Source of the DNA: Plantago ovata
Lineage: Eukaryota; Streptophyta; Magnoliopsida; Lamiales; Plantaginaceae
Assembly: GCA_028274465.1 (NCBI GenBank)
Contig: CM051457.1
Span: 28,183,313-28,247,312 of the forward strand
Direction of reading: 5' to 3'
DNA length: 64,000 bases
The stretch's first letter is position 1. Each line of letters starts with the position of its first letter. Made by a program: the position numbers and the translations under genes. The notes beneath the pieces are model-generated. The model was given only the letters and a program-made list of their open reading frames with translations, was not told where the DNA came from and did not search any database. Below, piece after piece: positions 47,131 through 58,439 of the stretch.

Positions 47131-50100
47131 TTATGCCTGTTGCTTCTTCTTCTTGGGCCTCCTCTTTCGTTTAGGTTTTCTGGCGTCTGAGTTGGAACTC
47201 AGGTTACCACTGTTTCCAGTTGTGGAAGCCTCGGTGCCCCTTTTCCGGGACAGAGGTCGACCGATGCTACTGGATGTGTTGCTAGATGTGTATACTTCAG
47301 CTCTATTATGTGATTTCTTACTTGATGATCCAGCAAATCTAGATTTGTTCTTAAATGAATTCGAAACTGGTTTGAGTGATGGACCTGGAGGCGGAGGCAT
47401 TAGAGCACGTGCAGAAATCTGCCTCTGTACAACAAAAGAATTGAAGGTAAATAAAGGGTAAAGTTACAGTTACAGCTTGAGACATCAACATTTGTTTCAT
47501 GATGTTCGGCTTGAGACATCAACACAAGTCAGATAATTAAAGCAGTTGCCAACTACCTGATTCCTTTCATCACTAGAAACCCCAGATGCCGCTTTACCTG
47601 AGGCACTCTCTGCTTGCTCCCTGCAAATTAAATGGAAAAAAAAGTGCATGTTAACTTGATGATAAAAGGGGGAGTAGTGTGTACTATATAAATCACCTTA
47701 CTACTTTAGCAAGGTCACAGTTAGTTGTTTCCATGCATCATTTCTCATGTAGATTTCAAATTCAAGTTCATAAAAAACAATATTTTTATAAGTACATTTA
47801 GGTGGTGGGTGTTTAGGTACCGCCAAAACATTTCGGGCTCTAAGTCACATCGGATTTTAATATAAATTTTGGGTTAAGGTCATTTCGGGCTCTACGTCAC
47901 ATCGGATTTTAAGGTTATGGTAATGTACTACTAGTCTACTACCACAGAAAATCTGGTTTATTCAAAAGAGTTCAACTCCATGACCATCATTGACACGCCT
48001 CTACTTCAAAATTAGCAAAATTAAATAAATCGTTTCGTTGCTAAAAATATTACACCAATTCAATTTGGATTACAAAGTTTCAGCTATATTAGTGATCCCG
48101 AGTATTCCTGGCTGGCAAGCAACAGAGCAAGTATATGCATCCAGTAGTTATCAAAAGAAATCCCTACCTCTACATTGAGCAGTATTAATCACTAGAGGAC
48201 CTTGGGACATAAATAAATAAATAAAGCCAGCATACAGAGTTCAAGGTTAGAAAGAATAAATTCTGAAACTAATATTCACAGTTGGCACAAGTACCTTGCA
48301 CTTTTGTCTGTCCATTCGTCATCTGCGTCAGCTTCATCACTGGAACTCCCATGTAAGAAAAAGTCATCCTCACTTGGATCCAGGAGGCCATCATCTTCGC
48401 TTCCAGTTTCTGTTGCAAAAAGACCCACGTTACATATAAATGTTCAGTAAGGAGGGCAGGGTAGGAGTTGGGGAAGGAACAAACAATTGTTGATAGTGCA
48501 AACCCTTGTATTTAGTGCTAGCTCAGAGCGGAGCTAAGACAAAAGTAATCATCCTATATAGCTGTTATATTACACCACACAGGGACAAGAAAGTACTGTT
48601 CACAAAGTATTCAAGATTTACTGAAAAATACCCTTAGAATATTAAACCAGCTCTCCCTCATTTGAGAATGAAACAACGTATGAAGTATGAAAGTGGATAG
48701 ATTGTGTCTGCCAAGTGCCAATAAGTGTATATGATGCTTGGTATAGAATGCAGAATTTGATGCTTGGTCAAAGCATTTTATTTGCAGAACTTAAGTCCAA
48801 AAAAATATGATGCTTGGTGCAGAATGCTAAAGATTACACCTTGTTTGAATTGATGTTCACGGTGTTTGGCAAGTTTTGAGTCTTACATGCATTCAGAGAG
48901 TAAGAAGAAAAGTAGGTGGATGGAGGTCGATTTAAAAGTATTTTTGTTCTGTATATAAATTTGAGAAGATAGAAAGAGAAGTAAATAGTAGTTTTTGTCA
49001 AATCATCTATTTGGAAGTGACCAAAATGACAGCCCAAGTACAGACGAATAACTAGTAGCATTGTCATCAACATATCATGAAACCTTTCACTGGAACACTA
49101 GTAAGTATGGAGGAACAATACTACAGGATTTGTTATTGTAGGGGGCTTTTGTTTGGACGCTAACAAGTTCTGAAGATACTGCTTGCTATACAACATGCTT
49201 TATCCTCAGACTTTGAAATTATTCCTTACAAATAGGCATAAGATCGTATGTTAAAAAAAGAATTGCAATCTGTTATGAACAGTATATGATCCAGAGTTTT
49301 TATTAGGGAACATTCTTAGCTTTCAATAGGGTCAACCTTAAATAATGTCAAAGGTAATCAAGATTTCCAAGTCTATTTAGAATGAAGTAGTGTTTTAATG
49401 ATATTATGTGTCTTTATTTAGTTCCTATTTCCTACTTTGATACAAAAATAAATAAAAATAGACAACAATAAAAGGAAAAGCAAAAATAAAAATAAAAATG
49501 AGTGTGCCTCACCCGCTCATCCCTGCTCAGCAGGGTGCTAGCGTGGATGAGCTCAAGTGAAGTGTCTCCAGCAGCTTAAACACTGCCAGAGACAGCCTGA
49601 GTCAACAACAAGATGCAACAAATTATCACTAGAATTAGAATACAATGGAAAAATTACCTTCCAAGTCCTTTCCACTTGCAGCAGCAGCAATTATATTTGC
49701 CTTAATTTTCTGACGCAAACTTTCTCGCTTTTCTACAGTTTCTGTCTCATCACCTCCCATAAATAATGAAACGTACTTCTCAGTTTTTGGAAAGAACTGA
49801 AATCAAATCATGGAGGAGAAAATTAGTGATAATCATTCACAATGTAATAAGCAGGCCAGAATATGGATATACAACAAAAACAAATGCTATGGTGTATTTT
49901 GGTAACTCAAACAAGCAACAGAGAAAGGGAACTTAAATAAGAATATATCATTAATAAGCACTGATCAACTACAAATGCTGGAAAATAAAGGGAACCACCC
50001 ACAGTGGAATACGAAGTATCATTATAACTTACTCTAACATATTCAAGATCTTCCTTTAATTTAGAGAGTTGGCTGGCAACTTGTGTTTCCTGGGAAGGAT

Positions 50101-50976
50101 CAGTCAAGGTACGTTGCTGTTTTTCCAGCCTACGAAGTCTTCTTTCAATCTTCCTTCTCTCTGGGCATACAAAATTGTACTGCTATGTTATTTACAACAA
50201 CATATCATCATGTTCACAGCACGATATAGAACGTTTGAAGTAGTATAGAACATAATGATTCTAATGAGGGTGCCCTTACCAAAGAATTTGATCTTTCTGT
50301 CCCGAAGAAATATTTGACGCTCAAGAGCTAGACGATTATGAATCTCTTGTTGTCTTTTGAGATCCTCCAATTTCTTCTCTTGAGCCTCCTTGACATCAGT
50401 TGGCAGGTCCTGCTCATAAAATAAGAATAAGAAACAACACCTCGCACAATCAAAGGCAAGAGTGAGTTCAGGTTCAATTTCTATGTAATTACAGAATTAG
50501 ACTCCATGAACCTGTTTTTTTTTAATTACAATTGTACATTCTTTAACTAATCCATAAATGAGCTAAAAACAAAGCTGAAGAAAAACTAGTTAGCTCATAG
50601 TCACTTTGTTTTGAACAATCAGAATCATTTGCAAACACACAGAGTTTCATCAATAAAAATCATATCATGTATTATGAACACTTGTAATCTGCTTGTTTCT
50701 AATCAATTCATATGAAATAATAGTAGTAAGCTGTAAAATGTGTGTGTGTGTGAACATCATGAACTGAAATAGATGAGAGAGAGAGAGAGAGATTTATACT
50801 TTGCGGAGGATGCGTTGAATAGAGCGAATTTGGTTTTTGAGAGAGACGGCTTTGGGTTTGTTGGCTTTGGACTTCTTATCAACCGCTAGGGTTTTGGGAC
50901 GGCGGTGTCCGGCAGGTTTCTTCCGGTCGGTGGTGGTGGCGGCGGCTTTGCGCTTGCCGTAACCTCCATGGCCCAT
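47131..50976 (-). CDS. EFG1: rRNA-processing protein EFG1 homolog (7 exons, 348 aa)
   Basis: Exons: 50976-50800, 50409-50280, 50160-50033, 49796-49658, 48409-48295, 47620-47557 and 47424-47131, all GT-AG and in frame. EFG1 is a nucleolar factor of the small-subunit processome, needed for 18S rRNA maturation. The conserved domain covers about residues 45-170: SLKNQIRSIQRILRKDLPTD, EKKLEDLKRQQEIHNRLALE, KIKFFERRKIERRLRRLEK, EDLEYVRFFPKTEKYVSLF. It is strongly basic and coiled-coil rich. The N-terminus (MGHGGYGKRKAAATTTDRKK) is a basic low-complexity lead. An acidic patch (EDDGLLDPSEDDFF...DEADADDEW) and a Ser-rich basic C-terminus ending KPKRKRRPKKKKQQA, a likely nucleolar localisation signal, follow. 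The start is the first ATG in exon 1. Confidence 0.92.
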
Positions 50977-51550
50977 GGATGATTTTTAGTTTGTGAAGCA
51001 AAGCATAAACAATCTATTGTGTATTCAAATTAAACTCTGAAGCTTTAGGTCTTCACAGACAATTGGAAGAAGAAGGTCTTCACAGAGACGAGGGCAAAGG
51101 GTTTTTCTGGTATTTCAGCTGAAACCAGGGTTTAGAGCTGCCAAACCGGTCAATTCAGATACTCAAAATACAAACTTTTCGGGATTAAAGACTGAAAAAT
51201 ACTCAAAATACAAACTTGCCCTCGTTTATATTTCAGTTTTTGTAAAAGACCCAAACAACTTCAATTCCCCGTTTGTTACAAATTTGACTTTAAACTTCTT
51301 TATTCTACAAAATAAACTATATATTGTTTCAAAACTCACGTAACTTATCTAAATTTCAAAATAATTCAAATATTATAGCAAAACAAGTCCTACAAAATTA
51401 ATATTTCAATATAAGTTCAAACATTTTTTAAAAAGAAACAATTAAAAAGAGATGTCTATATCAAAACTCACATGGAATTTCTTATTGATTTATTATGAGA
51501 ATTTCATAATGTGCTCAATAAGTGTTCTACGAGATCTACTCTCATCTCAA
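50977..51550. other. promoter side of EFG1 and AT-rich flank
   Basis: The 5' leader of EFG1 lies in the first ~100 bases. A doubled ACTCAAAATACAAACTT appears at about 51160-51220. No other gene was seen. Confidence 0.45.
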
Positions 51551-53005
51551 CTAGTAAATAACCCGTTGAAACTCGACGGGAAATAGTAAATTTACAAATA
51601 ATAATAACCCGTCGAGTTTCCAACGCAATTAGTGGTTTATAGTATTATGGAATAGCATCGTAAACCAAGGTTAGTGTTTTAAAGTATTGCGGAATATCCT
51701 TCAAATATAGTTCAAGTATTGCCAAATAGACATGTCAAATGCGGTTAATGTTCTAAAGTAATGTGAATAGACCCGTCGAACGCAATTATTATTCTAAAGT
51801 ATTGTGCAACAGACTAGTAGAAAATAGTTAGTGGTCTAAAATATTGTGAAATAGACCTGTCAGTCACAGTTAGTGTTCTAAAGTATTGGCGAATAAACCC
51901 GTCGAACGTATCTCGAGTATTGCGAGATAGAGCTGTTGGCCGCATCTAATGTTCTAAAGTTCGTGTTTTAAAGTATTAGTGAATATATCCGTTGAACACA
52001 ATTAATGTTTTAAAGTATTGTAGGCCTGTCAAACGCAATTAGTGTTTTAAACTATTGTGGAATATCCCCGTCAACCGCAATTAGTGGTCTAAAGTATTGC
52101 GGAATACCATCAGATGTAGTTCAAGCATTGTCGAATAGACCCGTCAAACGCAATTAATGTTTTAAAGTATTGCGAATAAATTTAGTGTTCTAATGTATTG
52201 TGCAATAGACCTATCGAACACAATTAGTGTACCAAAGTATTGTGTCATAAATCCGTCGGCCACGGTTAGTGTTCCAAAGTATTGTGAAGTAGACCCGTCG
52301 AACATATTTAATTAGTGTTCTTAGTATTGCGGACAGATCCACCAACTGAATTTAGTGTTCTAAAGTTTGTGTTTAATGCATTATCGAAAAGACCCACCGA
52401 ACACAATTAATGTTCTAAAGTAATGCGGAATTGATCCGTCAAATGCAATTAGTGTTCTAAAGTATTGTGAATAGGACCGCCGGCCGCAGTTAGTGTTATA
52501 ATGTAGTGCCAAATAGACCCGTCAAACGCAATTAGTGTTATAATGTATTGCGGAATAGACCCGTCAATCACGGTTAGTGGTATGAAATTTAATTTGAGAA
52601 ATAAACCCAAATACAGTTCGTGATTCAAAGAATTATCGAATAGACCCGCTGAACATAATAGTGTTCTACAGTATTGTGTATAGACTCGTCGGATACAATT
52701 GGTGTTCTTAGGTATTGAGGAAGAGACCAACCAAATGCAAATAGTATTCTAAAGTATTGTGGAATAGACTTGTCGAACGGTTAGTGTTCTTAGGTATTGT
52801 GGAATAGACCTGTCGAACGCATTTAGTGGTCTTATAAAGTATTGCAAAAGAGACCTGTCGAACATAATTAATTAATATTCGGAATTATTGTGAAATAGAC
52901 ACTTTACTATTTGAAAAACATTCGACCAATCAAAATGGACATAAAGTGAAGTTGAAAATGCCATATGGTTGAAGGAAGAAGTATGAAAACTTCCTCCTTT
53001 GTAGA
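51551..53005 (-). mobile_element. Helitron-like element, ~1.45 kb, filled with a degenerate minisatellite
   Basis: Read on the minus strand, the 3' end has the Helitron pattern: a hairpin (CCCGT...ACGGG, stem visible at about 51561-51580) a few bases before a terminal CTAG at 51551-51554, next to a host A. The 5' end reads TCTACAAAGGAGGAAGTTTT at 53005, with the TC start and AAAGGAG-type opening of plant Helitrons. The interior is about 30 loose copies of a roughly 45-base unit with consensus AATAGACCCGTCGAACGCAA, then TTAGTGTTCTAAAGTATTG. The hairpin motif CCCGTCGAAC is thus spread through the element. No Rep/helicase protein is present, so it is non-autonomous. Confidence 0.5.
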
Positions 53006-53497
53006 ATATATACATATTTGGGTTACGATTGCATAATGATGAATAATATTTTAAATTTTAATATAGAAGAAAATGTTAGAAAAATGTTAAAATTATCTTG
53101 TGGGAGATTGGGATGTTAATAAATCGTCATATCCTAAACCCAAAATCCGTATTACCCGTCCGAGCCCAACCCTATTACCCTAGAACAATTTTTTTATGGA
53201 GGAAGTTTAATATTCTCCTTTAATAGATATACAAATATATTAATATAAATTTTAAATATTTTCCGTACTAAATAATATTAAATGATTCATAGAAAAAAAC
53301 TAAAATTATTGAAAAATAATTATACAAATAAAATATTTTGGAGAAAAAAATGTGTGAAGAAAAATAACTGAACTTTGTAATATATAAAATTATATGTTAA
53401 GTGCATAGATACAATAAATAAATGTGAAGATACAATATTATAGCCGACCTGTCTATGGCGGGTAAGTTGAATAATTAACTGCGACGGGTGAATATTT
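53006..53497. other. AT-rich stretch between Helitron-like ends
   Basis: No gene was recognised. CCCGTCCGAGCCCAACCC near 53155 and GGCGGGTAAGTTG near 53457 are the only non-AT-rich blocks. Confidence 0.35.
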
Positions 53498-53911
53498 TGC
53501 CGAGTTTGTGACTCAACACTCTGAGGATATAATAGACTTCAAAAACAAATTCCACAATCTACGTGATCTCTATTTTTAACATAGAAAAATTATTTACTTG
53601 CATAATTTCTTTAATTCAATCTTTCTAGATTTTTATATAAATGTTTTTACAAATATCAAAAAACTAAATTACTTTTAGTATACATATTTCATAATAATGC
53701 CAAATAGCCGAGTTTGTGACTCCGCACTCTGAGGATATAGTAGACTTAAAAAAACAATCCACAATCTACGTGATCTTAATTTTTAACATAGAAAAATTAT
53801 TTACTTGCACAATTTCTTTAATTCAATCTTTCTATATTTTTTATATTAATTTTTTTACAAATAGCAAAACTAAATTACTTTTAGTATCCGTGTTTCATAA
53901 TAATGCCAAAT
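53498..53911. repeat. ~205-bp tandem duplication
   Basis: Two units begin GCCGAGTTTGTGACTC(A/C) at 53498 and 53706. Both contain CCACAATCTACGTGATCT, AACATAGAAAAATTATTTAC and TTTCATAATAATGCCAAATA. Confidence 0.8.
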
Positions 53912-54815
53912 AATTTTAATTCATAATATATACTAAAAATTGTTTTGAACATAATAATATCTATTTTTTAATATGTATATATTTATTTGAGAATAATGAT
54001 ATTAAAATAAAAATAATGAATATATATGGTGAAATGTAGAATTGTAAATTAGATTATTAGATTTAAGACATGTGGCAAGAATAAAATAATGGACCAATAA
54101 GAATAGAAGATTGTGGCGCATGTCAAAAATAAGAGCATGAATTAATAATATATATTAAAAATCATTTTGAATATAATATCTATTTTTTAATTAATATGTA
54201 TATATTTATTTGAGAATGATGATATTAAAATAAAAATAATGAATATATATGGTGAAATGTAGAATTGTAAATTAGATGAATAGATTTAAGACATGTGGCA
54301 AGAATAAAATAATGGACCAATAGGAATAGAAGATTGTGGCACATGTCAAAAATAAGAGCATGAATTAATAATATATATTAAAAATTATTTTGAACATAAT
54401 ATCTATTTTTTAATTAATATGTATATATTTATTTGAGAATGGTGATATTAAAATAAAATAATGAATATATATGGTGAAATGTAGAATTGTAAATTAGATG
54501 AATAGATTTAAGACATGTGGCAAGAATAAAATAATGAACCAATAGGAATAGAAGATTGTGGCACATGTCAAAAATAAGAGCATGAATTAATAATATATAT
54601 TAAAAATCATTTTGAACATAATATCTATTTTTTAATTAATATGTATATATTTATTTGAGAATGATGATATTAAAATAAAAAAATAATGAATATATATGGT
54701 GAAATGTAGAATTGTAAATTAGATGAATAGATTTAAGACCTGTGGCAAGAATAAAATAATGGACCAATAGGAATAGAAGATTGTGACACATGTCAAAAAT
54801 AAGAGCATGAATTAA
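53912..54815. repeat. tandem array, four copies of a ~223-bp unit
   Basis: The marker GAGAATGATGATATTAAAAT (with small variants) occurs at 53989, 54212, 54435 and 54657, giving a period of 222-223 bases. Each unit also has GGTGAAATGTAGAATTGTAA, GACATGTGGCAAGAATAAAA and CACATGTCAAAAATAAGAGC. The inner units are very similar to each other. Confidence 0.9.
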
Positions 54816-54852
54816 GGAGAAAGCTTGAAATCTTTCTCCTTTAATATATAGA
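54816..54852 (-). mobile_element. Helitron-type 5' end
   Basis: Read on the minus strand it begins TCTATATATTAAAGGAGAAA at 54852, preceded by A, which is the typical 5' terminus of plant Helitrons (A|TC...). The partner 3' end is uncertain; it may be the hairpin-CTAG end at 51551, with a second element nested between. Confidence 0.45.
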
Positions 54853-55008
54853 TAGATAGATGTTGTAGTACAATGCGCTAATCAATATTCACCTTTGCGA
54901 AACTTCACAAATTCATTCACCTTCCTTAATTCTAACTACTTTTGAAAAGAAATAAAATTATAAAATCAAGAAAAAAATTCATCAATCATGAGAACCACAC
55001 TTGCTCAA

Positions 55009-55516
55009 TTACTCATTACAAATTAATTCAATTTTTTTCTCACCGAGTAGTCGATTGCACTTGACCAACCGAACCTCCAGTTCGTAAAAGTAGACGGACT
55101 CTCCATGCACCCAACTGGAGACGTCCTCCCTGATCTCCACAATGCTAAGCCTACAAACCGGGCATGAACCACGAATAAGCAACCACTTCTTAATACACTT
55201 CTCGCAAAACTGATGTTTACAAGGCATCTCTTTTATCACATTCTTTGATCCACCAACTCCAAATGTAATTAACCAAGCAAATGGGCACTCCGTCTTCGGA
55301 TCAACCAAGGGGCAAGTTGTCGATTGATTCCTTTGTAGCAGTCGATGACCCATCCTTTATGCTAAATGTACGGGATACATTGTTGAGCAACACATAAACT
55401 TCTTCGGGGTTGACATTTTAGAATTTAGGCACCCCCGAGAATATTGGGAGGAGTAATGTGATCGTGCTTCTACTAGCGAGATCCTCGAGTGTTGGTGGCA
55501 CTCTCGATTGCAACAT
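55009..55516 (-). pseudogene. decayed RING finger gene, copy A
   Basis: It is homologous to the intact genes at 59432-59914 and 62520-63002. The start region (MLQSRVPPTLEDLASRSTIT, ATG at 55514-55516) is followed by a stop in VPKF, and the frame changes around ESIDNLP. The open stretch 55009-55353 keeps [17 protein letters not shown] and [16 protein letters not shown], but a small deletion turns the first zinc pair CPICLVKF into CPFAWLITF. The original stop is also bypassed. With the first Cys pair lost, the zinc fold could not form. It is the oldest copy of the cluster by divergence. Confidence 0.85.
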
Positions 55517-55629
55517 TTTGTTAATTGTTTGCGCTTGAGTTATAAAGATGACGGGGGTAAACAATGTAACATCGTCAGCATTGTGTTTTTGTTGGTAAGA
55601 ATGACTTACATGTGATTTGCGAAAATGGG

Positions 55630-55637
55630 TTTTTATA
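55630..55637 (-). promoter_or_regulatory. TATA box retained upstream of RING copy A
   Basis: TATAAAAA on the minus strand in the context CCTATAAAAACCCATTTT, about 115 bases before the start codon. The same box stands in the same place before the two intact copies. Confidence 0.6.
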
Positions 55638-56534
55638 GGCTTGATTGTCGAAGAAACAAGAATTGGTAATTAATTTACAATGGTAATCTTTTGAATTTTT
55701 TTAGTAGAAATTGAAAGTTGTATTAAAGAAATTTTACTCTTTTTTTTCTTTTTCTTTTCCTTTTTATGATATTTTTTATTTCCTAGAAAAGAATGCTTAA
55801 TAATATAGGATATATACATTATATCTATATTAACGCAAATTTTGTTTTAATAATAGGTGTTTGTAAGAGATTTTCGAAATTATATTTAACTTTTTTATCA
55901 TATACAAACCTATTTGTAATACTAATGAGTTTTGCTTAAAATTTGAAGGCCACAGTCATTTTAAATTCAATCAGAAAAAAAAATCATATTTAATACTTTT
56001 AGAAACAACATACATAAAGTAACTTTTAATAGCTCATGTGGTCGCCACTTAATAGTTGATAGATGATGTAACACTTTAATTGTAAGTTGTTCAATTAATG
56101 TGCGATTAACGTCTTATAATTGATGTACGTTGTTGGTTTACTCGTTTATATTTGCCTACTTCATAATTAATGATCATATAGATGTATTAAGCTTAGAGTT
56201 TTGATAAATGATGTGAAACTTTGTAAGTCATTTCAATTCATGTGTGGTTTAACGTCTTATAAATTTAAGTACAATGTTGATTTACTCGTTAGATTTGGCT
56301 TCTTGTTAGATTTATCCAATAGATGTATTAAGCTTAGAGTACGACAATATAATCTCATAAATAATGAGGTTTGGAAATTAGTGTCAATTAAACTCAAGAT
56401 CGATTTTAAGAATAATTGACTACTAAAAGTCTAAAAGTTAGTCTTGAGAATTTTGGATCGTTCACGTGATTAAAATCAAGCACCACCCAAATATCATATA
56501 TCTTCGCACATGTTATATAAAATAATCACTCTCT
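55638..56534. repeat. flank of RING block, shared with 60.0-60.9 and 63.1-63.95 kb
   Basis: The whole upstream flank is repeated downstream of both other RING copies: GAAAAGAATG(C/A)TTAATAATATA, TTGATAAATGATGTGAA, GTTGATTTACTCGTTAGATT and ATAATTGACTACTAAAAG occur in the same order. Within it a shorter tandem is visible (TTTAACGTCTTATAA with its neighbours twice). No gene. Confidence 0.75.
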
Positions 56535-56945
56535 TCAATTCCGATGGGACCCTGGAAGACAACCATGAAAGAATATCGTATATTATTTGTTTTTCGAAAT
56601 TTGCCTAATTGATAGCCAAAAACCTAGGTTTTCATGAACTTTTCAGTAGAATAGTGGTGGTAAGGAATGCTCAATCCAAAAAGAAGAAAGGGGTGGGCCT
56701 AAACTTCCATCCTTTTTTCGTGTGGTAATTAAGCTGACAGCTCAATATGGGGATAACTTCCTTTCCCTATATTCTTCGTTTTTGAAACACGTCTTCCTAT
56801 TCCATCTTTTCGTTCAAAGAAGAAATCGAAGCTCGAGAAGGAATCTCAAAACTGGCTTTCCGCAGCAACCTATTGGCAGGCACAAAGATTTGAACCCGCT
56901 ACTTCAGTTGAAAAAACCGATGTTCTTAGACCAGTCAAGAAATAT
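56535..56945. other. ~410-bp insertion of unknown, possibly organellar, origin
   Basis: The block is absent from the matching place at about 60935 in the next duplicated unit: GCACATGTTATATAAAA is followed there almost directly by the sequence that here resumes after ~410 bases. Its composition is less AT-rich. It includes GGTTCAAATCTTTGTGCC (minus strand), which resembles a tRNA T arm and acceptor end. It is not open over its full length. A plastid or mitochondrial origin is possible but unproven. Confidence 0.4.
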
Positions 56946-57048
56946 GAAAAATTTCCATATCAATGTTAGTAGTGTATATGGTACCTCATTTCCACAACAC
57001 AAGTTTCTTCTAGAACACTACCAATAGATTATTGTCTTTTAATTTATT

Positions 57049-58000
57049 GGGTAATTTGCATCAAGATCCCCTGCTAGTTTCATCAATTACACATTGACCC
57101 CTACTAGTTCAACAACTACGCATTACCGCCTGTTAGTGCAAATCAATTACATTTTAACCCACGACCTTGACTTTTAGCGAATTAAGGCCTGAAATGTACC
57201 ATTTTACCCTCATTTAAGTTTTAGTTTTCAAAAAAAACCAAACAACTTCAATTCTATTTTATTACATATTTGACTCTAAATTTTTCTATTTTACAAAATT
57301 GACTATAAATTATTTAAATTAACCCCCATTAGTTATCTAAATCTCAAAATGTTCTTAAATATTATAACAAAATGATCCATACACAATTATTGATTCATAT
57401 TTCACTCCATATTATTTATAAAAGAAAAAAAAACAAATTAAAAAAAAAACAAAAAAAAAAAACAAAAAAAATTAAATATACAGCTCATCGGAGCTGTTTG
57501 AAAGCTCCGATCGGAGCTTTTGACAGCTCCGATCGGAGTTGCCCAATGGGAAGCTCCGATTGGAGCTTTAAACAGCTCCGATTTGGAGCTTTTGAAAGCT
57601 CCGATTTGGAGCTATAACAGCCCCGATCGGAGCTTTTGAAAAGCTCCGAATCGGAGCTTTTACAGCTCCAATCGGAGCTGTTATTAATAACAACTCCGAT
57701 TGGAGCTGTAAAAGCTCCAACCGGAGCTGCTCCGGAAAAAATTCCGGTGCCGGAGCTGGAGAAGAAGAGGACTTAAAAAAAGAATAAGAAAATAATAAAA
57801 GTAAAAAGAAAATAAAATTAAAACATGAAAGGAAAAAGGAAAAAGAAAATAAAATAAGTTAAGGGAGTGTTTGGCTAGCCACATTTTCATAAAATTTTGA
57901 ACTTGGTAACTCGATTAGGGTAAAACGTAATAGTTGAACTAGTAGGGGGAAAAATGAAATGAGGTGCACTAACTAACAGGGTTCACTCTGAAAATTTCCC
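57049..58000. mobile_element. Mutator-type MITE with palindromic core, 952 bp
   Basis: A perfect 9-bp direct repeat TAATTTATT flanks it (57040-57048, 58001-58009). The ends are inverted repeats: left GGGTAATTTGCATCAAGATC, right (reverse complement) GGGAAATTTTCAGAGTGAAC, with CCCCTACTAGTTCAAC shared further in, so the imperfect arms exceed 90 bases. The core (about 57482-57735) holds some ten copies of AGCTCCGATCGGAGCT-like palindromes. No coding capacity. The matching place in the next RING block (about 61045) reads TTTTGTTTGATATGTTTTC without the element, an empty site supporting the boundaries. Confidence 0.9.
57482..57735. repeat. array of AGCTCCGATCGGAGCT palindromes
   Basis: About ten units of AGCTCC(G/A)A(T/A)(C/T)GGAGCT separated by 5-10 bases of TTTGAA, TTTTACA or TATAACA. 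Around TTATTAATAA (~57680) the array is itself mirror-symmetric, with arms of roughly 30 bases (CAGCTCCAATCGGAG against CTCCGATTGGAGCTG). Confidence 0.9.
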
Positions 58001-58009
58001 TAATTTATT

Positions 58010-58439
58010 TGATATGTTTTCATGAAAAAGCTTTCCTTGTCTTTAGTCTCCTTAGATTGCTTTGTGATGATTATTCCTTATTGCATAATTTCTCGCGCAT
58101 TACAACTATCAATAATTTAACTAGTTAATTTGTTAATAAAAGGGACTCCTGGCAAAGGAATTTGAAAGAGCATTACAATATGAACTGTTAAAGTGGCATT
58201 AAGCAACATTAATCAGGACATCAATTTATAACACTTTCAGAACTCTAATATCTAATATTGGAAAAAACAAGATAAAATTGATTAAGAAAAGTTGTTTTAA
58301 CAATCATCGATTGCTCTATCACAATCTCTTTCAATCATAAATTCTTTTTTCTTTTCTTTTGTTGATACGAGAAAATGAATTTTATTAATCAAGGGGTACT
58401 AATTGCTAAAGCCCGGAGAACTCTCCAGGCACCCAACAA
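58010..58439. repeat. left part of RING block B
   Basis: GATATGTTTTCATGAAAAAG, TTTAGTCTCCTTA, GTGATGATTATTCCTTATTG and ACTCTAATATCTAATATTG recur in the same order at about 61050-61440. No gene lies here. Confidence 0.7.

Noticed and set aside
51551-52910. Regularly spaced repeats that might suggest a CRISPR array
   Set aside because: Units vary in length and sequence, there are no unique spacers between constant repeats, and the setting is a plant nuclear genome with Helitron-like ends.
56722-57027. Open frame of 101 codons in the 410-bp block
   Set aside because: No domain or homolog recognised, and it crosses the right edge of the inserted block, so the frame is chance.
57372-57890. Open frames over the palindromic array
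   Set aside because: The AGCTCC units and A-rich tracts are open by composition. The element is a non-coding MITE.
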